From the NCBI GenBank assembly GCA_949358305.1, contig OX442315.1, forward strand, positions 7,032,427-7,096,426: a stretch of 64,000 bases of DNA. The letters run 5' to 3'. Positions 53,539-63,817 of this stretch are shown piece after piece. The notes beneath the pieces were generated by a model. The model searched no databases, was not told where the DNA came from, and saw nothing but the letters and a program-made list of their open reading frames with translations. The position numbers and the translations under genes were made by a program. Source of the DNA: Strigamia acuminata (Eukaryota; Arthropoda; Chilopoda; Geophilomorpha; Linotaeniidae). The stretch's first letter is position 1; each line of letters starts with the position of its first letter.

Positions 53539-56500
53539 GCCAGATCAGTTCTTAACTCCATCATCATTTTCATCATGGTTTGCATGATGTCCTTTTCTTT
53601 GACGGTTTTCTCACATTTATCTGAGTAGTGACCGTATTCTCCGCAGCTGTAACATTTGATGTTACTTTTATCCCCTGTGGGAGTGAATCCCGGTTTTTTC
53701 GGGACGAAGGGCGTCGGGAATCGTCTTTTTCCTCCCAATGCCCCTCTCGCTTTTGTTGCCTGCACGTGTGCTCTGAATTGTGCGATTGCTAAGGCCCGGT
53801 GTGCATGGTGCAAATAGGGACCTTGATCGTCGCATCCCGTCGACAAGTTTTCGAGGTGCTCATTTAGGGCTTCCTCGTCGCTTGATGCTGGCTCCTCTTC
53901 TTTAGCCGTGGCGAGAGGTGTTGTCTCTTCGACTTTCTCCATCTGGGTGGAGTCCGTCGAGGTCACCTGCATCGCCGTTGCTGCCGGTGCTTTCTTTGGG
54001 GCAGCTATCGGGTTGGCTGGAAGAATACTGCCTGCTTTAGGCGTCAGCATTCGTCCGAAGGATGCTTCGGTGAGACTCATTATGCCGCTCAAATATTCAC
54101 TTGGCCTCATTAATTTCTCTGAGGTCTTGTGACGTTCGGCGCTCGTCTGCAACCGTTTCTCGTGCGCGTCAGCTTCCTCCGGGGGCAGAGTGGCGTAATA
54201 CCGCTGTTCTATTTCTAACGTGTTTGTTAGAAGATAGTTACTGACATCTTGGTAATCGCCAGTGCGGGGTGCACGCATGTCTAGCAGAATTCTTTGCGAG
54301 TGGGCCGATAATCCTCCGTAAAAGATCATCGTAAAACCAGCGGGGTTTATTTCGTACGGCGCTCTTGCAAACAGGAGTTTCGCTCGGGCGTCGTAGTCGG
54401 CTAATGTTTCTCCTGGGGCTTGTCGTAGACCCCGTAATTTGTTACTGATCTCGTCTGGAGTCTCGCCGTATCGGAGATCGAAACGGACGAGAAAATCGTC
54501 CCAGGTTGGGTTTTTCAGTCCCTGGTACCATTCTCGAGCTGACCCCGTAGTTAGCTCCACTAGCCCGTGGGTTAGCATGTCGGCGACGGTGGCTTTTGTC
54601 GCTTTCTTGATACGCATTACTTCGTCCAGGAAGCGGTCTCCGGCCTTCCACGAACCGTCGAATCGTGTTTGTATGTAGTGTTGCCAACGGATGTTACCCG
54701 TGGCTTCGCTGCTTGGTTCGTTTCGTACGCCATATTTACGCTTAACCCTCTCTCCAGCGCGATTATGTTCGTCGCCTGGATGGCCTAGATCGATTCCTTC
54801 TCTTCTGAAAGAGTTCAGCAGGGCTCGGCCTAGCTCAGACATCGTGTAATGTCGGCCAGATGAGTCCTGAAAGTTCCCTTCCTCCGAACGAGGGTTGGAG
54901 CTCCGGGAGGAGCGGTCTGAAGCATTCGGCCGGTTCGACCGGTGCCCATCGCTGTCTTCTTGACTCCTCCCTGTAGATGGTCGACTCGGATGGTCGTCGT
55001 CCGACGAATCGGAGGGCTCGGAGGGATCTCCTTGGGGGTGAAACCTCGGCCCTCTCGGTGGGGTCTCTCCGCCAGCCTTCTTCTGTTTCGAGCCTCCGGA
55101 TGGCGGCGGCTCCCCTCCGTCGTTGTTCTCGTAAAAAGAATGCCATCTGTTTTCCTCGCTTTCGGGGCGTTCCCGATTTTTATTTGCGTTTTTCTTTTCG
55201 AGTAACGCGTCGATGGCTGCTCCCGTCTCGGATCTTTTTGAGGGGTGACGGTCCTTTGTTTTTGGGACCGACTCGTCTCTCTTTTGAGATTTCCCCCTTT
55301 TCGCCGTTTTTGCCGGCTTTGTTGCACCTTCTCCTGTGTCGGTATCAGAGCCGCTGGGGGGTTCTGGTTTCCGTTTCAGGTTTTCTTCATTTTTCTTCCT
55401 GTCCGAGACGTCTTGTGCGTACTCTTTCTGGAACTTTTCTGTCTCCTTCTCCCAGTTTTCGGCTTCCCATCTTTTTTGCTCATCTATTATAGCTTGTTTC
55501 TTCGCTTTGTACTCTTCGGTCCATCTGACTCGATCCCACTCTTCTTTCTCTTTCAGAAACTGTTCTTTTTCTTTTCTGGCTTCCTCTTCTCTCAACCTCT
55601 CGCGATGTTGTTCTTCCCATTTCTGATGTTGTAGAATGGCCTCTTTTCGCAACATTTGTAGTTTTTCTGTTTTTCTTTGAGCTATTAGCGCTTGAAATTG
55701 GTCCTCGTACTCTTGAGCTTCTCGATGTCGCCCTTCTACTGTTGCGTTCCATTCTTTTCGAATTTTAGCTTCTCGTTCTTCCCTCATTTTTTGGACCAGT
55801 TTCTCTGTTCTCTCGGTGGTTCTTCTCTCGCGTTGCTCCCTTTCTTCCTCTTCCTTCCAGAGTTCTCGCCGCTCTGCGCTCAGCCTTCGTTGGCGACTAG
55901 TCGCTTCTTGTCTGGCTTCCTCGCGGGCCTTCTCTCTGGATTCGTGAAGTGTTCGGTTGGGGTCTGGCGCGAAACCTCCGGTGTCACTGGGCGTTACCTG
56001 GGGCATGGGCGTCTCCGCTGCTGGTCTTGCGACCGGCGTCGGGGCTTGTGCCGCACAGATAGCGTCAGTGAGTAGGGTAATCGATTCCCAGACTGACGTT
56101 CCTACTGGAATGTCTATCATCGCTTTTAGCTGGGCAGCTTGCTGCGTCAACCGAATTAGGTGAGATACTTCGAAGGAAACAACTGCAGGACTCGCCGTAA
56201 CTCGGGGGGTTATCGGGGTCCCGCCGTCGTTTTTCCGTGGGGTTTGTTTTACGGACGTCTGAGCCGTTGGTGGCGATGGGTCTGTGCCGATCGTGACCGT
56301 TATTTTCGGAGCTTCATTCGTCTCCTCGGTCATCAATATCGATACTCGTCCTGGCGATACGTCGCGAATTTCTTCTCGATTTTCTATGGCTTCCGGATCG
56401 GTATCTTCGAAGGGTTGCATATTCAAGGGAACCCGCTCTCGCTCTGGCCCGTCTAGGGCCGCGAGCGATGCAGCTTGCTCCTCTTTCTGCGCCTTCGCTC

Positions 56501-56645
56501 TCCTTTTATTCGCTCGGGCTTTCGCCTTTGCGGACATTTCAGGGACGGGACCATCCGATCTCAGGTGGTAGTCGGAGGTCCTTTTTCCCTTCTCGGGCAT
56601 TCTCTGCTCGGTTTCAGACGTGGATTGTTCGTCTTTGTCTGACAT
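53505..56645 (-). CDS. Gypsy 2 Gag with long charged coiled-coil
   Basis: 1,046 residues from the ATG at 56645. The N-terminal third is charged and low-complexity. About residues 230-430 are a near-continuous E/K/R-rich helix with heptad spacing (EREQRERRTTERTEKLVQKM), a likely coiled coil. A disordered Ser/Pro/Arg-rich linker is followed by the retrotransposon Gag capsid domain (WKAGDRFLDEVMRI, GSAREWYQGLKNPTWDDFL, GETLADYDARAKLLF, about 660-780) and a single zinc knuckle CYSCGEYGHYSDKC (about 997). Gag assembles the particle and packages RNA. It is about twice the usual gypsy Gag length because of the N-terminal coiled-coil extension. Confidence 0.9.
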   Translation of the reverse strand: MSDKDEQSTSETEQRMPEKGKRTSDYHLRSDGPVPEMSAKAKARANKRRAKAQKEEQAASLAALDGPERERVPLNMQPFEDTDPEAIENREEIRDVSPGRVSILMTEETNEAPKITVTIGTDPSPPTAQTSVKQTPRKNDGGTPITPRVTASPAVVSFEVSHLIRLTQQAAQLKAMIDIPVGTSVWESITLLTDAICAAQAPTPVARPAAETPMPQVTPSDTGGFAPDPNRTLHESREKAREEARQEATSRQRRLSAERRELWKEEEEREQRERRTTERTEKLVQKMREEREAKIRKEWNATVEGRHREAQEYEDQFQALIAQRKTEKLQMLRKEAILQHQKWEEQHRERLREEEARKEKEQFLKEKEEWDRVRWTEEYKAKKQAIIDEQKRWEAENWEKETEKFQKEYAQDVSDRKKNEENLKRKPEPPSGSDTDTGEGATKPAKTAKRGKSQKRDESVPKTKDRHPSKRSETGAAIDALLEKKNANKNRERPESEENRWHSFYENNDGGEPPPSGGSKQKKAGGETPPRGPRFHPQGDPSEPSDSSDDDHPSRPSTGRSQEDSDGHRSNRPNASDRSSRSSNPRSEEGNFQDSSGRHYTMSELGRALLNSFRREGIDLGHPGDEHNRAGERVKRKYGVRNEPSSEATGNIRWQHYIQTRFDGSWKAGDRFLDEVMRIKKATKATVADMLTHGLVELTTGSAREWYQGLKNPTWDDFLVRFDLRYGETPDEISNKLRGLRQAPGETLADYDARAKLLFARAPYEINPAGFTMIFYGGLSAHSQRILLDMRAPRTGDYQDVSNYLLTNTLEIEQRYYATLPPEEADAHEKRLQTSAERHKTSEKLMRPSEYLSGIMSLTEASFGRMLTPKAGSILPANPIAAPKKAPAATAMQVTSTDSTQMEKVEETTPLATAKEEEPASSDEEALNEHLENLSTGCDDQGPYLHHAHRALAIAQFRAHVQATKARGALGGKRRFPTPFVPKKPGFTPTGDKSNIKCYSCGEYGHYSDKCEKTVKEKDIMQTMMKMMMELRTDLAKNFQAQASPK

Positions 56646-56719
56646 TTTCTTTCGGTAATTCTACGATTTGGGTTATCTTATTGAGAGATCACAAGTTCAG
56701 ATTTGAGATTTATTTCTAA

Positions 56720-56737
56720 ATCCCGGACAGGCCCCCA
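56720..56737 (-). promoter_or_regulatory. Primer-binding site of gypsy 2 (tRNA-Pro-like)
   Basis: TGGGGGCCTGTCCGGGAT on the minus strand, two bases after the 5' LTR. It matches the tRNA-Pro-type site (as in murine leukaemia virus) at 16 of 18 positions as I recall that sequence. Confidence 0.65.
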
Positions 56738-56739
56738 CG

Positions 56740-57560
56740 TGTCGCGTCCTACTTGGTATAGGTTTAAATAGCGCTAACGTGTAATACTTTACCTGTGATC
56801 AATTATGCAAATACCCAAATGAATACCAAATGTATGTAAATAAACAGGTAATTTATTCACCAGGCTTTATGCCTTTAAAATACACTCAGTAATAATTCTA
56901 GAGTCGACGTGGTCAGCGTCGAACAAAGGATTTCTCAAGATGGCGTCGTCGATTCCGCGTGGTCGGCGGAACAAAGGCGGCGTCTCGAGTTGTCGTTAAT
57001 TCGTCACGGATTCGTCTTCACGGACGCGGTGGAATGCTCTTTCGAGTCTTCTATCCGTGCCTGTTGTCTAGGGTTTGGTTTAGCGTCGCAGAGGCCTCGT
57101 CTAGGAACTTTGGGGTTCCCTACAAAGCACTCGGACACTTACTTCGGCGAATAATCGTCTGGGCGATTATTCTGGGTGATTTCACAAGGGCTATTCTCGT
57201 GCTTTCGCAGGAATAGCTCGCAAGTGACTTCGTGAGAGTTACAGTTTGCACTTTACTCAGCGATCCTCGATCAATCCTAACTTGTAGTTGAAGTTGGCCT
57301 GACGGTGAGGTAGTTGCTGTGTTCTTGGTGTCGTTTGTGTAAGTTCTGTCTTTAGGCGGGAAACACAGCCTTTTATGCAGTGGGGTGAAGGGCCGGCGAT
57401 CAACCAATGGGGGCTGACCACCAGCCGCTTCCTCCCCCTCGGGGCACACACCTGCCATGGGGAGGTGGAGCCAACTCGGGGGGGAACGACTCTTTAATCA
57501 TAGTGACTCATAGGACAAGTATCCGCCCTGGGGGGACACTTATCCAACTGGGTCACCACA
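56740..57560 (-). repeat. 5' LTR of gypsy element 2
   Basis: 821 bp, apparently identical to 44689-45509. Short open frames inside it are mirrored in both LTRs and are not genes. Confidence 0.95.
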
Positions 57561-58382
57561 CATCATAAGCCGAAGCGTCAATATTATTACAACTCACGAT
57601 GCTTAAGTTATCCAATTGATTTCGCAATCCCAATAATTTGATAATCGAAGCGGACGTAATAAAATGACACGATTTAAATATTAAAGTTCTCAGACATTGC
57701 AGCGCATTCGATTCAAAAAGTTCCGAGATTAAATCGTCAGAAAGGCTTTGACAATTACGAATGGCCACTATTTCTAAACTTTTACTTTGTAGCAACATTT
57801 TCATTTGTTGCTTGGGCATAAGTACACCGCGGTTGTATAAATACAGTTGACGAAGGTTTTTCAATGGAACATTTACATTATCATCGCTTTCATCGAAAAT
57901 TGTACACTTTAGTAACGCTAATTTCTCTAACATCGGCCAAGCACGATCAATAAGTCGAATATTGACCGGTCTAACTTTAGTCAGACTGACACTCGTCAAC
58001 CGTTGAGGCCACGTAAAAATATCAAAATCCAGATGCGTTCCGCCATTTGATAAATACAGTACAAGCTTGTTATATTTGGAAAATAAGTCGTCACGACGGG
58101 AACATGTTTCTTAGGTACAAGTAGAACTTTTTGAAGGGAATAAGTGCGAGATGTTTCCTTCGGCTGTTGTGCTAACTTGCTACACAACGAGCCCCACGAA
58201 TTGGGTTCAAAGTCTTTCAACAGCGGCAGTTGGTTGAGAAGGAACAAACACGCATCGGCTGTGACGAGAGTTGATTTAATATACAAATACTCCAGCTTGA
58301 CGCAAAGGCTGAATGACTGGAGTCCACGGTCAGTTACGTTTTTGCAACCCTCTGTGACGGTGACGACCACAACTCCTATCAC

Positions 58383-59832
58383 ATGATAGTACCGGGTATA
58401 AGTCGCGTGAAATAGTGAATAATACGAGATAAAATAAAGACAACAAGTTTCTCAAAACACTACATTTATTGTTGTCAAAACAATAGAATCAAATCTAAAA
58501 GTTATACATAAGTTAAACTAAAGCCGACATTTGGCAAGTTAAATACAAGTTAAACTATACAATAAAATGGCCGAATGGCCCTAAAATAATAACATTACGG
58601 TTATTGGTGATCCGGGGTTCGGGAACGACAAAACGCCCGCTCGACCGAGGTAAAGATGTCGTCTATACGTAGCCGGGCTGGCTGTGTCCTCGCGGTTTCC
58701 GTCGGCGCTTCGTAATCGTGGAACTGGTTCGTGTAATGTAATGCATCGTGGGTTTGACCCGAGAGGTGCGGTTGACTCATGTGCACCGCCACAACTAGGG
58801 TTAGACATTGGTAATGAATAAATGAAGTCATTTATTCACCAATGTTCTGTTCACGAATTATATTTAATTCGTAATATTGTGAGTTAAACATTTTAACTGC
58901 TTTGATTTAATAAATTGTATTCAATTTATTCGTTCGAATTTATTCGTTGTAAGTCAAACAAGTCTCGTGACTTTATTTGGGTTGTCAACTTGTCTTCAAG
59001 TTAAACAATTTAGGTGTTTATACCACTGTCTAAATATTAAAGGTTTTGGTCATTGCAACACACAATTGCCGTCAATAATTCGCCTTGTCGAGCAGAACCG
59101 TATCGCGCGTGCCCCAAGTAACAGTATGGTGAGAGACGGTACTGATACTCGGGGGGTATAGCCCGCAGTCCTGCACAACAGAATTAACCACACGAAGTGC
59201 TACTGATAGACAGACTGCTTTGGCACCATCACCGAAGAGACGTGCTTTCCCAAACACTTGGTGCTACTAGCGGTAACTACACGTACGCAGACTGTGTTGG
59301 CACCAACAGGTGATGGAGTCGGTCTCTTGCAGTAACAGTGCTACTGACGGTTACTGAATACTTTGGCACCGCACATGGCTGTATTGTCCGACCAACGAGA
59401 GTACTTATGCGGGGGGCTTTCCTCTCGGCAAGACCGTTGACAGAAACATTAGTATCCTGACCTTCGCCTTCAATTGACGGGGGTTGCATGGTTCAGCAGA
59501 ACCATGCTTGAGTTGTAAAAAGACAGTTATTTGACATGACCATAATCAAATAACCAGACAAATACATATAACTTTTTCAACTGCCTAACTTCCTGTTGTC
59601 AGGGAGTTTTATACTTGGTGGGATTAAGTTTTACCAATCTCGTATCACAGGAAATGGATACGGAGATGCAAGTTCAGATTATGCTAATCCTTGACATGAA
59701 ACAGGAAATGGATACCGGGGACCGGAAGTGGATACCCAGGACACATTTCCAAGTCACGTATTAATCCTTTAATTCGCACGGTCACATTTTCAAGAATGTG
59801 ACCAATTCTTCTTCCAATTGTTTAATACAATA
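58383..59832 (-). other. Possible 3' end of an unidentified gene, then AT-rich and repeat sequence
   Basis: On the minus strand, a frame following a pyrimidine-rich taaccctag (acceptor-like, about 58795) runs to a stop at 58601 with residues such as LRIDDIFTSVERAFCRS. After the stop there is AT-rich sequence and an AATAAA at 58465-58470. This could be a terminal exon with its 3' UTR; I do not recognise the protein. From 58832 to 59832 there is no coding signal. At about 59210-59400 there are three degenerate repeats of tttggcacc...ggtgctact...cggttact words. Confidence 0.3.
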
Positions 59833-61207
59833 TGTGGTGACCCTGAGTCGTTATTTAGTAATTTTATGTGCTTTTATTAAATAAATAGTCACCACGGAAG
59901 AAATTGTATTATTTTGTTTTATTTTGGTTTGGCACACGCCAAACCAAATTACATAATTAGGAGAGGAGAACTGCCCTAGCATGTTTTCACCCCTATTTGG
60001 GGAAAAATCCGAAGTGTGCCAGGCCTGCAGGTGCAGAATTGCTACACTTAAATAATTATTTAATTGTTTAATATGGCACACGCCAAAAGTGTGACTTGGG
60101 AGCGGAAATCCCCCAGGCACACTTTACCCTCTTTGGGCCAAAGCATTACATCAGAGTGATGATGGTGATGTAATACATCCTGTATTGCACCAAAATCAAC
60201 ACTCTGCGCACATTTAGTGCGCCGATTTCGAGAGTGCATAAAACCCCAAATTTTGGCGGTTTGACTCACTCTTGACACACACACACCAACAACAACAACA
60301 CAAATGATCATCGCTGAGAACTTCAAACAAAAGGATTCTAGTGCTGACCGTGTTACACGTTTTGGTGAGTTGAGATTCTGCTGTTTCCACCGTTTTATCG
60401 GTGGAACCAGCCACATTTGCGCTCTGACTACGAATCTCGGGTAACGCCCGAGAAAATCCGCTCACCGTCGGCCATCGTCGAGTCCCGTTAATTTCATCCG
60501 AGACTCGCCATCGTCGATCGAGCAAACCGTTGCTCGTGCACCATCGTGAGAAGACTGTAAACCACCGCGAGCTTCCTCCGGAGTTTACAGTTGATCGCCA
60601 TCGAACGAGCAAAGGAATTTGTTCCCGCTCGTTGCTGATAATTGTGAGTCTCGTTGACTTGTTCCGAGACTCATCATCGTCGTCAACGGCAAACTTCTCG
60701 CTGAGAACCGCCGCCGATATCTGTAAGCCACCTGCGAGCTTTCCTCCGGAGCTTACAGATAGAAAGTCAACGTTTCCACGAGAAATAATATTTCTCAGGC
60801 GAGTTCGTCTCGCCATTTTTCCAGCGCAACAAACAGCCGTTTGTTGCGCGCCAAATATTCGCGCTCAACGATTAACCGTCGTTGTTAGCGCCTTTCCTTT
60901 GTTTCGAGTGAGTATCGTCGCTCACTTGTCTCATTTTCTCTCTTTCTCACTCTTTATTCTTTGATTCTAGTCATTAATTCATAACTTCCTTCAGTTATTA
61001 TATTTCATTCAAATCATTTGTAATTTTCGGCCAAATAAAGTATATTTGTCATTTTTATTCAACTCAACCGCTGTTTTCTTTTCATAAAAATACCCCTAGA
61101 CACCATTTTTACAGGCAGCCGAGTATAAGGCCTATAAACGGCATCTCAATTGCGAGATATTCACGAACAAGGTAAGTATTTCGTGAATAAATTCCCGGAT
61201 CGCAACA
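59833..61207 (+). repeat. Putative 5' LTR, about 1.4 kb
   Basis: Only one copy is in the window, so both borders are inferred: TGTGGTGACC at the start, CGCAACA at the end just before the primer site. An AATAAA lies at about 61034. The antisense frame at 60214-60816 is probably fortuitous. Confidence 0.5.
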
Positions 61208-61209
61208 CT

Positions 61210-61227
61210 TGGGGGCCCGGCCGGGAT
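61210..61227 (+). promoter_or_regulatory. Primer-binding site (tRNA-Pro-like)
   Basis: TGGGGGCCCGGCCGGGAT, two bases after the putative LTR. It matches the tRNA-Pro-type site at 16 of 18 positions as I recall it. Confidence 0.6.
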
Positions 61228-61363
61228 AAAATCGATAATTTCATTGTTTTAACGTTAAAATTTTGTCAGTTAAAATTTACCCGCCATCTTGTCTTTCTTC
61301 ACTCATCTTTCTTATCCTTTCTCTCTACTAAAAATAATAACAGGACGACCTACAAAGAAGAAA

Positions 61364-63817
61364 ATGGCCGAAACACATTTGACCATTGAACAAACAAATA
61401 ATCAGTCAGAATTTAATATTCTAACTGCTAATGCAAATTCAAATCCGCAAAATCAGCTACTGAGTGCGCCGCACTCATTGTCCTTGTTGCCGTCACTAGC
61501 ACGGCAAGAAGAGCCGCTTGACTTGAAGTACTCCAATATGGCGATATCCTCTTCTTCAGTGCTTAGCACTACATTAAATACAGTTACACAGCAAACTGTC
61601 AAGAGTATATCTCCGCCATTCAATGGCCAGTCTGAAACAAATATTCAGACTGAGATTGGAAATTCTAACAAATGGATGGAGAAGTTCCACGGTGATTTGA
61701 AATTAATTGAATCACCGAACGAAATTCATTCACCACTCTCCTCATCGTTGCCAACACCTCGAGAGAAACAACCAATTTCTCTAGAAAATTCTTATAAAGA
61801 AATTTCTTACTCTCCAACGAGAAATACTGTGAAAAACGCAAATAAAAACGGAAAACAAAGCAAAAATGACTTGAATTCAAGTCAACGAAATCCGTTACTG
61901 AGTGCGCCGCACTCATGGCCCGAAGTGGAGTCACCTTCTTCTTTAGTGCGTAGCACTATATTAAATTCAGTTAAACAACCAACTATTGAGAGTGTTTCAA
62001 CAGCACTCAACAGCCAGTCCGAACTCAAAGTTCCGACTGGGAACGGTTGTTTTACACCAAAAAAGAACGAACTTAATCAAGTTCGTCCACAAATTGGGTG
62101 GCAGAGTGGGATACACTCAACACCGTCTTCATCTTCACCCACACACGGTGAAGAACCACCCGACAAGAGTGTCTCCACGCCACTCAACAACCAGCCCGAA
62201 TTAACTATTCCAACTGGGAGTGAATGCTCTAACCAATGGAAGGAAAAACTCAACAAGAGTTTAAACCCAGTTGAGTCACCGAGTGAATTTCACTCGCCAC
62301 CTTCCTCATCATCACCTACACGAGGAGAAGAGCCACCCGATTGGGAAAACTCCAAAATGGAGTTATCTTTTTCTCCAATGTGTGTCACTAAGACAGACAC
62401 ATTTCGTGAGCAAGATGGGCTCAACGAAATTGATTTAAATAGTAACAGGTCTGTTAAAGAAACACCCAAATCAATGGTGTTAAAACACAGTCCTGATACT
62501 ATCAAGACTATTAAAAATAGTCTGCAAATTGAGTTCAAAGGACATAATGCCGAACTCAAACAACAGTGTACAGATGATCACGTTCAAGATAAAAGAATGA
62601 GGCACGAGACTAAAAAAGAACCACCTGACTCGTCAAATAATTTCAAAATGAAAATTTCCTCTTCTCCCAGGCGTAACACCATAATGGCAACACTTTATGA
62701 GCCAGCTAAGCTTGCCGAAATCGAAATAACTGAGGACATGTCTCTCGAGCAGATACTTAAAGCCCTGATAATCAAACAAAGTCAGACCATACAACAGGAC
62801 TCGTTTGTCAAACTTGAACAGCGAAACGCTGAATTCAAACAGAGAAACGCTAAGTTTCAGCTGCAACGAGCCAAAATTGACCATGATGCTGCTGAGTTGA
62901 GAGGAACTTTTGCAGCTGCCAGTAAAGAGCGACAGGAGTCTCAGCAACGATTGGCTAAAGCTGATGAAAAATCACAAATGGCTAACGAAATGTTGAAAAT
63001 TGTCAATTCAACTTCACGGGCTATAGCAGCAAATCTGCGAGTAGTTCAAGAGGCAGCTAACGTATTCCTGGCCCTCTTGCAGTCCATCGATGAGGCTGAT
63101 CGAATTTGTAAAAAGGAAATTCCTTGTGCCACTTTATTGAAATCACAAGAAGAATTTGATAAAACTATTAATCAGGTGCAAGCAGCAAGTAGAGAAGATA
63201 TTTTTGTGCAACCTGCACAAACATCATCAAAAGGTGCTCAAAAATCACCTTCGCCAGTTGATTTAAATTTGTCTGATTTTTCAACGGAAAATCAGTCGGG
63301 TTCATCTAATAGTGATAATTCACTAGACGGTCGACAAGACCGTAAAAAACAAGCTTCTGAGCTACGAGGGAGTCATATGCCAAGAATCTATCAAAACTTG
63401 GATCGCTTGTCCGATGACTCTTACACTAGTACAGTAGAACAGGAATGTCAAAATGACATTCATGAAGAACAGGAATGTCAAAATGACATTCATGAAGAAC
63501 AGGAATGTCAAAATGACATTCATGAAGAAAAGGAATGTCAAAATGACATTCATGATCCACAAAGGTATCACAATCCACCTGAGGTAGGATCACCAGGTGA
63601 AGACAGCCCAGGAAGGGGTAGTTATTTAAGTAACCACAGCCCTTCCAAAAGAAGTCACGGTGGAAGGGAACCATCAGGGGGAAATTGTCATCCACCAGAT
63701 GACAATGACGAACCTGACCCCGTTCCTCCGCTAAATGAAAATTATGATCGATTTTCATTTGAAAGAGACTCCTCACTTTCAAGAAAGAGAGGCCGTCTAA
63801 AAAACACATTCAGATAG
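61364..63817 (+). CDS. Gag-like first ORF of the right-edge LTR element
   Basis: 817 residues from the ATG at 61364. The frame is open 25 codons further upstream from 61289, but those codons (MSFFTHLSYPFSLLK) overlap a pyrimidine tract that looks like untranslated sequence. The N-terminal two-thirds is Ser/Pro/Asn-rich with repeated modules (LLSAPHS twice; SPPSSSSPTRGEEPPD and variants four times). About residues 470-570 are a helical heptad region (KLEQRNAEFKQRNAKFQ, ASKERQESQQRLAKADEKSQ), a likely coiled coil. Four copies of a 10-residue unit (QECQNDIHEE) follow, then a charged tail. No capsid motif or zinc knuckle is visible. Position suggests Gag or a pre-Gag protein. Confidence is high that it is a real frame, low for the function. 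Confidence 0.6.
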   Translation: MAETHLTIEQTNNQSEFNILTANANSNPQNQLLSAPHSLSLLPSLARQEEPLDLKYSNMAISSSSVLSTTLNTVTQQTVKSISPPFNGQSETNIQTEIGNSNKWMEKFHGDLKLIESPNEIHSPLSSSLPTPREKQPISLENSYKEISYSPTRNTVKNANKNGKQSKNDLNSSQRNPLLSAPHSWPEVESPSSLVRSTILNSVKQPTIESVSTALNSQSELKVPTGNGCFTPKKNELNQVRPQIGWQSGIHSTPSSSSPTHGEEPPDKSVSTPLNNQPELTIPTGSECSNQWKEKLNKSLNPVESPSEFHSPPSSSSPTRGEEPPDWENSKMELSFSPMCVTKTDTFREQDGLNEIDLNSNRSVKETPKSMVLKHSPDTIKTIKNSLQIEFKGHNAELKQQCTDDHVQDKRMRHETKKEPPDSSNNFKMKISSSPRRNTIMATLYEPAKLAEIEITEDMSLEQILKALIIKQSQTIQQDSFVKLEQRNAEFKQRNAKFQLQRAKIDHDAAELRGTFAAASKERQESQQRLAKADEKSQMANEMLKIVNSTSRAIAANLRVVQEAANVFLALLQSIDEADRICKKEIPCATLLKSQEEFDKTINQVQAASREDIFVQPAQTSSKGAQKSPSPVDLNLSDFSTENQSGSSNSDNSLDGRQDRKKQASELRGSHMPRIYQNLDRLSDDSYTSTVEQECQNDIHEEQECQNDIHEEQECQNDIHEEKECQNDIHDPQRYHNPPEVGSPGEDSPGRGSYLSNHSPSKRSHGGREPSGGNCHPPDDNDEPDPVPPLNENYDRFSFERDSSLSRKRGRLKNTFR
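63439..63553 (+). repeat. 30-bp in-frame tandem repeat, four units
   Basis: Four almost perfect copies of a 30-bp unit containing caggaatgtcaaaatgacat, coding the QECQNDIHEE repeats (one copy KECQNDIHD-). Confidence 0.9.

Larger units (their letters stand above)
44689..57560 (-). mobile_element. Ty3/gypsy element 2, 12.9 kb, three large ORFs, very young
   Basis: LTRs of 821 bp at 56740-57560 (5') and 44689-45509 (3') start TGTGGTGACCC and end GGACGCGACA on the minus strand. I found no difference between them. Flanks catc (44685-44688 and 57561-57564) form a 4-bp target duplicate, confirmed by the uncut site in F-box gene 2 (tttcatcataagcc at about 43131). Contents in order: a tRNA-Pro-like primer site, gag, a -1 frameshift signal, pol, a two-exon third ORF and a polypurine tract (ggaggagggacg). 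It is much longer than typical gypsy elements (5-8 kb). All frames are open. Confidence 0.95.
44617..58382 (-). pseudogene. F-box/LRR gene 3 remnant split by gypsy element 2
   Basis: The 58000-58382 part translates as LRRs (NVTDRGLQSFSLCVKLEY ... KHVPVVTTYFPNITSLY), then a frameshift near 58065 leads to 57561-57999 (VRPVNIRLIDRAWPMLEKL ... NNIDASAYD). The last codons (EIKVYVRSCNLDLK, stop TAA 44617-44619) lie at 44617-44688 on the other side of the 12.9-kb element. The F-box and first repeats, about 180 residues, are missing at the 5' end. The paralogue gene 2 has the uninterrupted junction AYDEIKGYI. Confidence 0.85.

Noticed and set aside
60214-60816. 200-codon antisense frame in the right-edge LTR
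   Set aside because: Lies within a putative LTR opposite to the element's sense, with no recognisable features.
61289-61363. Upstream Met at 61289 as the start of the right-edge ORF
   Set aside because: The extra 25 residues come from a pyrimidine-rich tract resembling untranslated sequence; the ATG at 61364 (ATGGCC context) is better.
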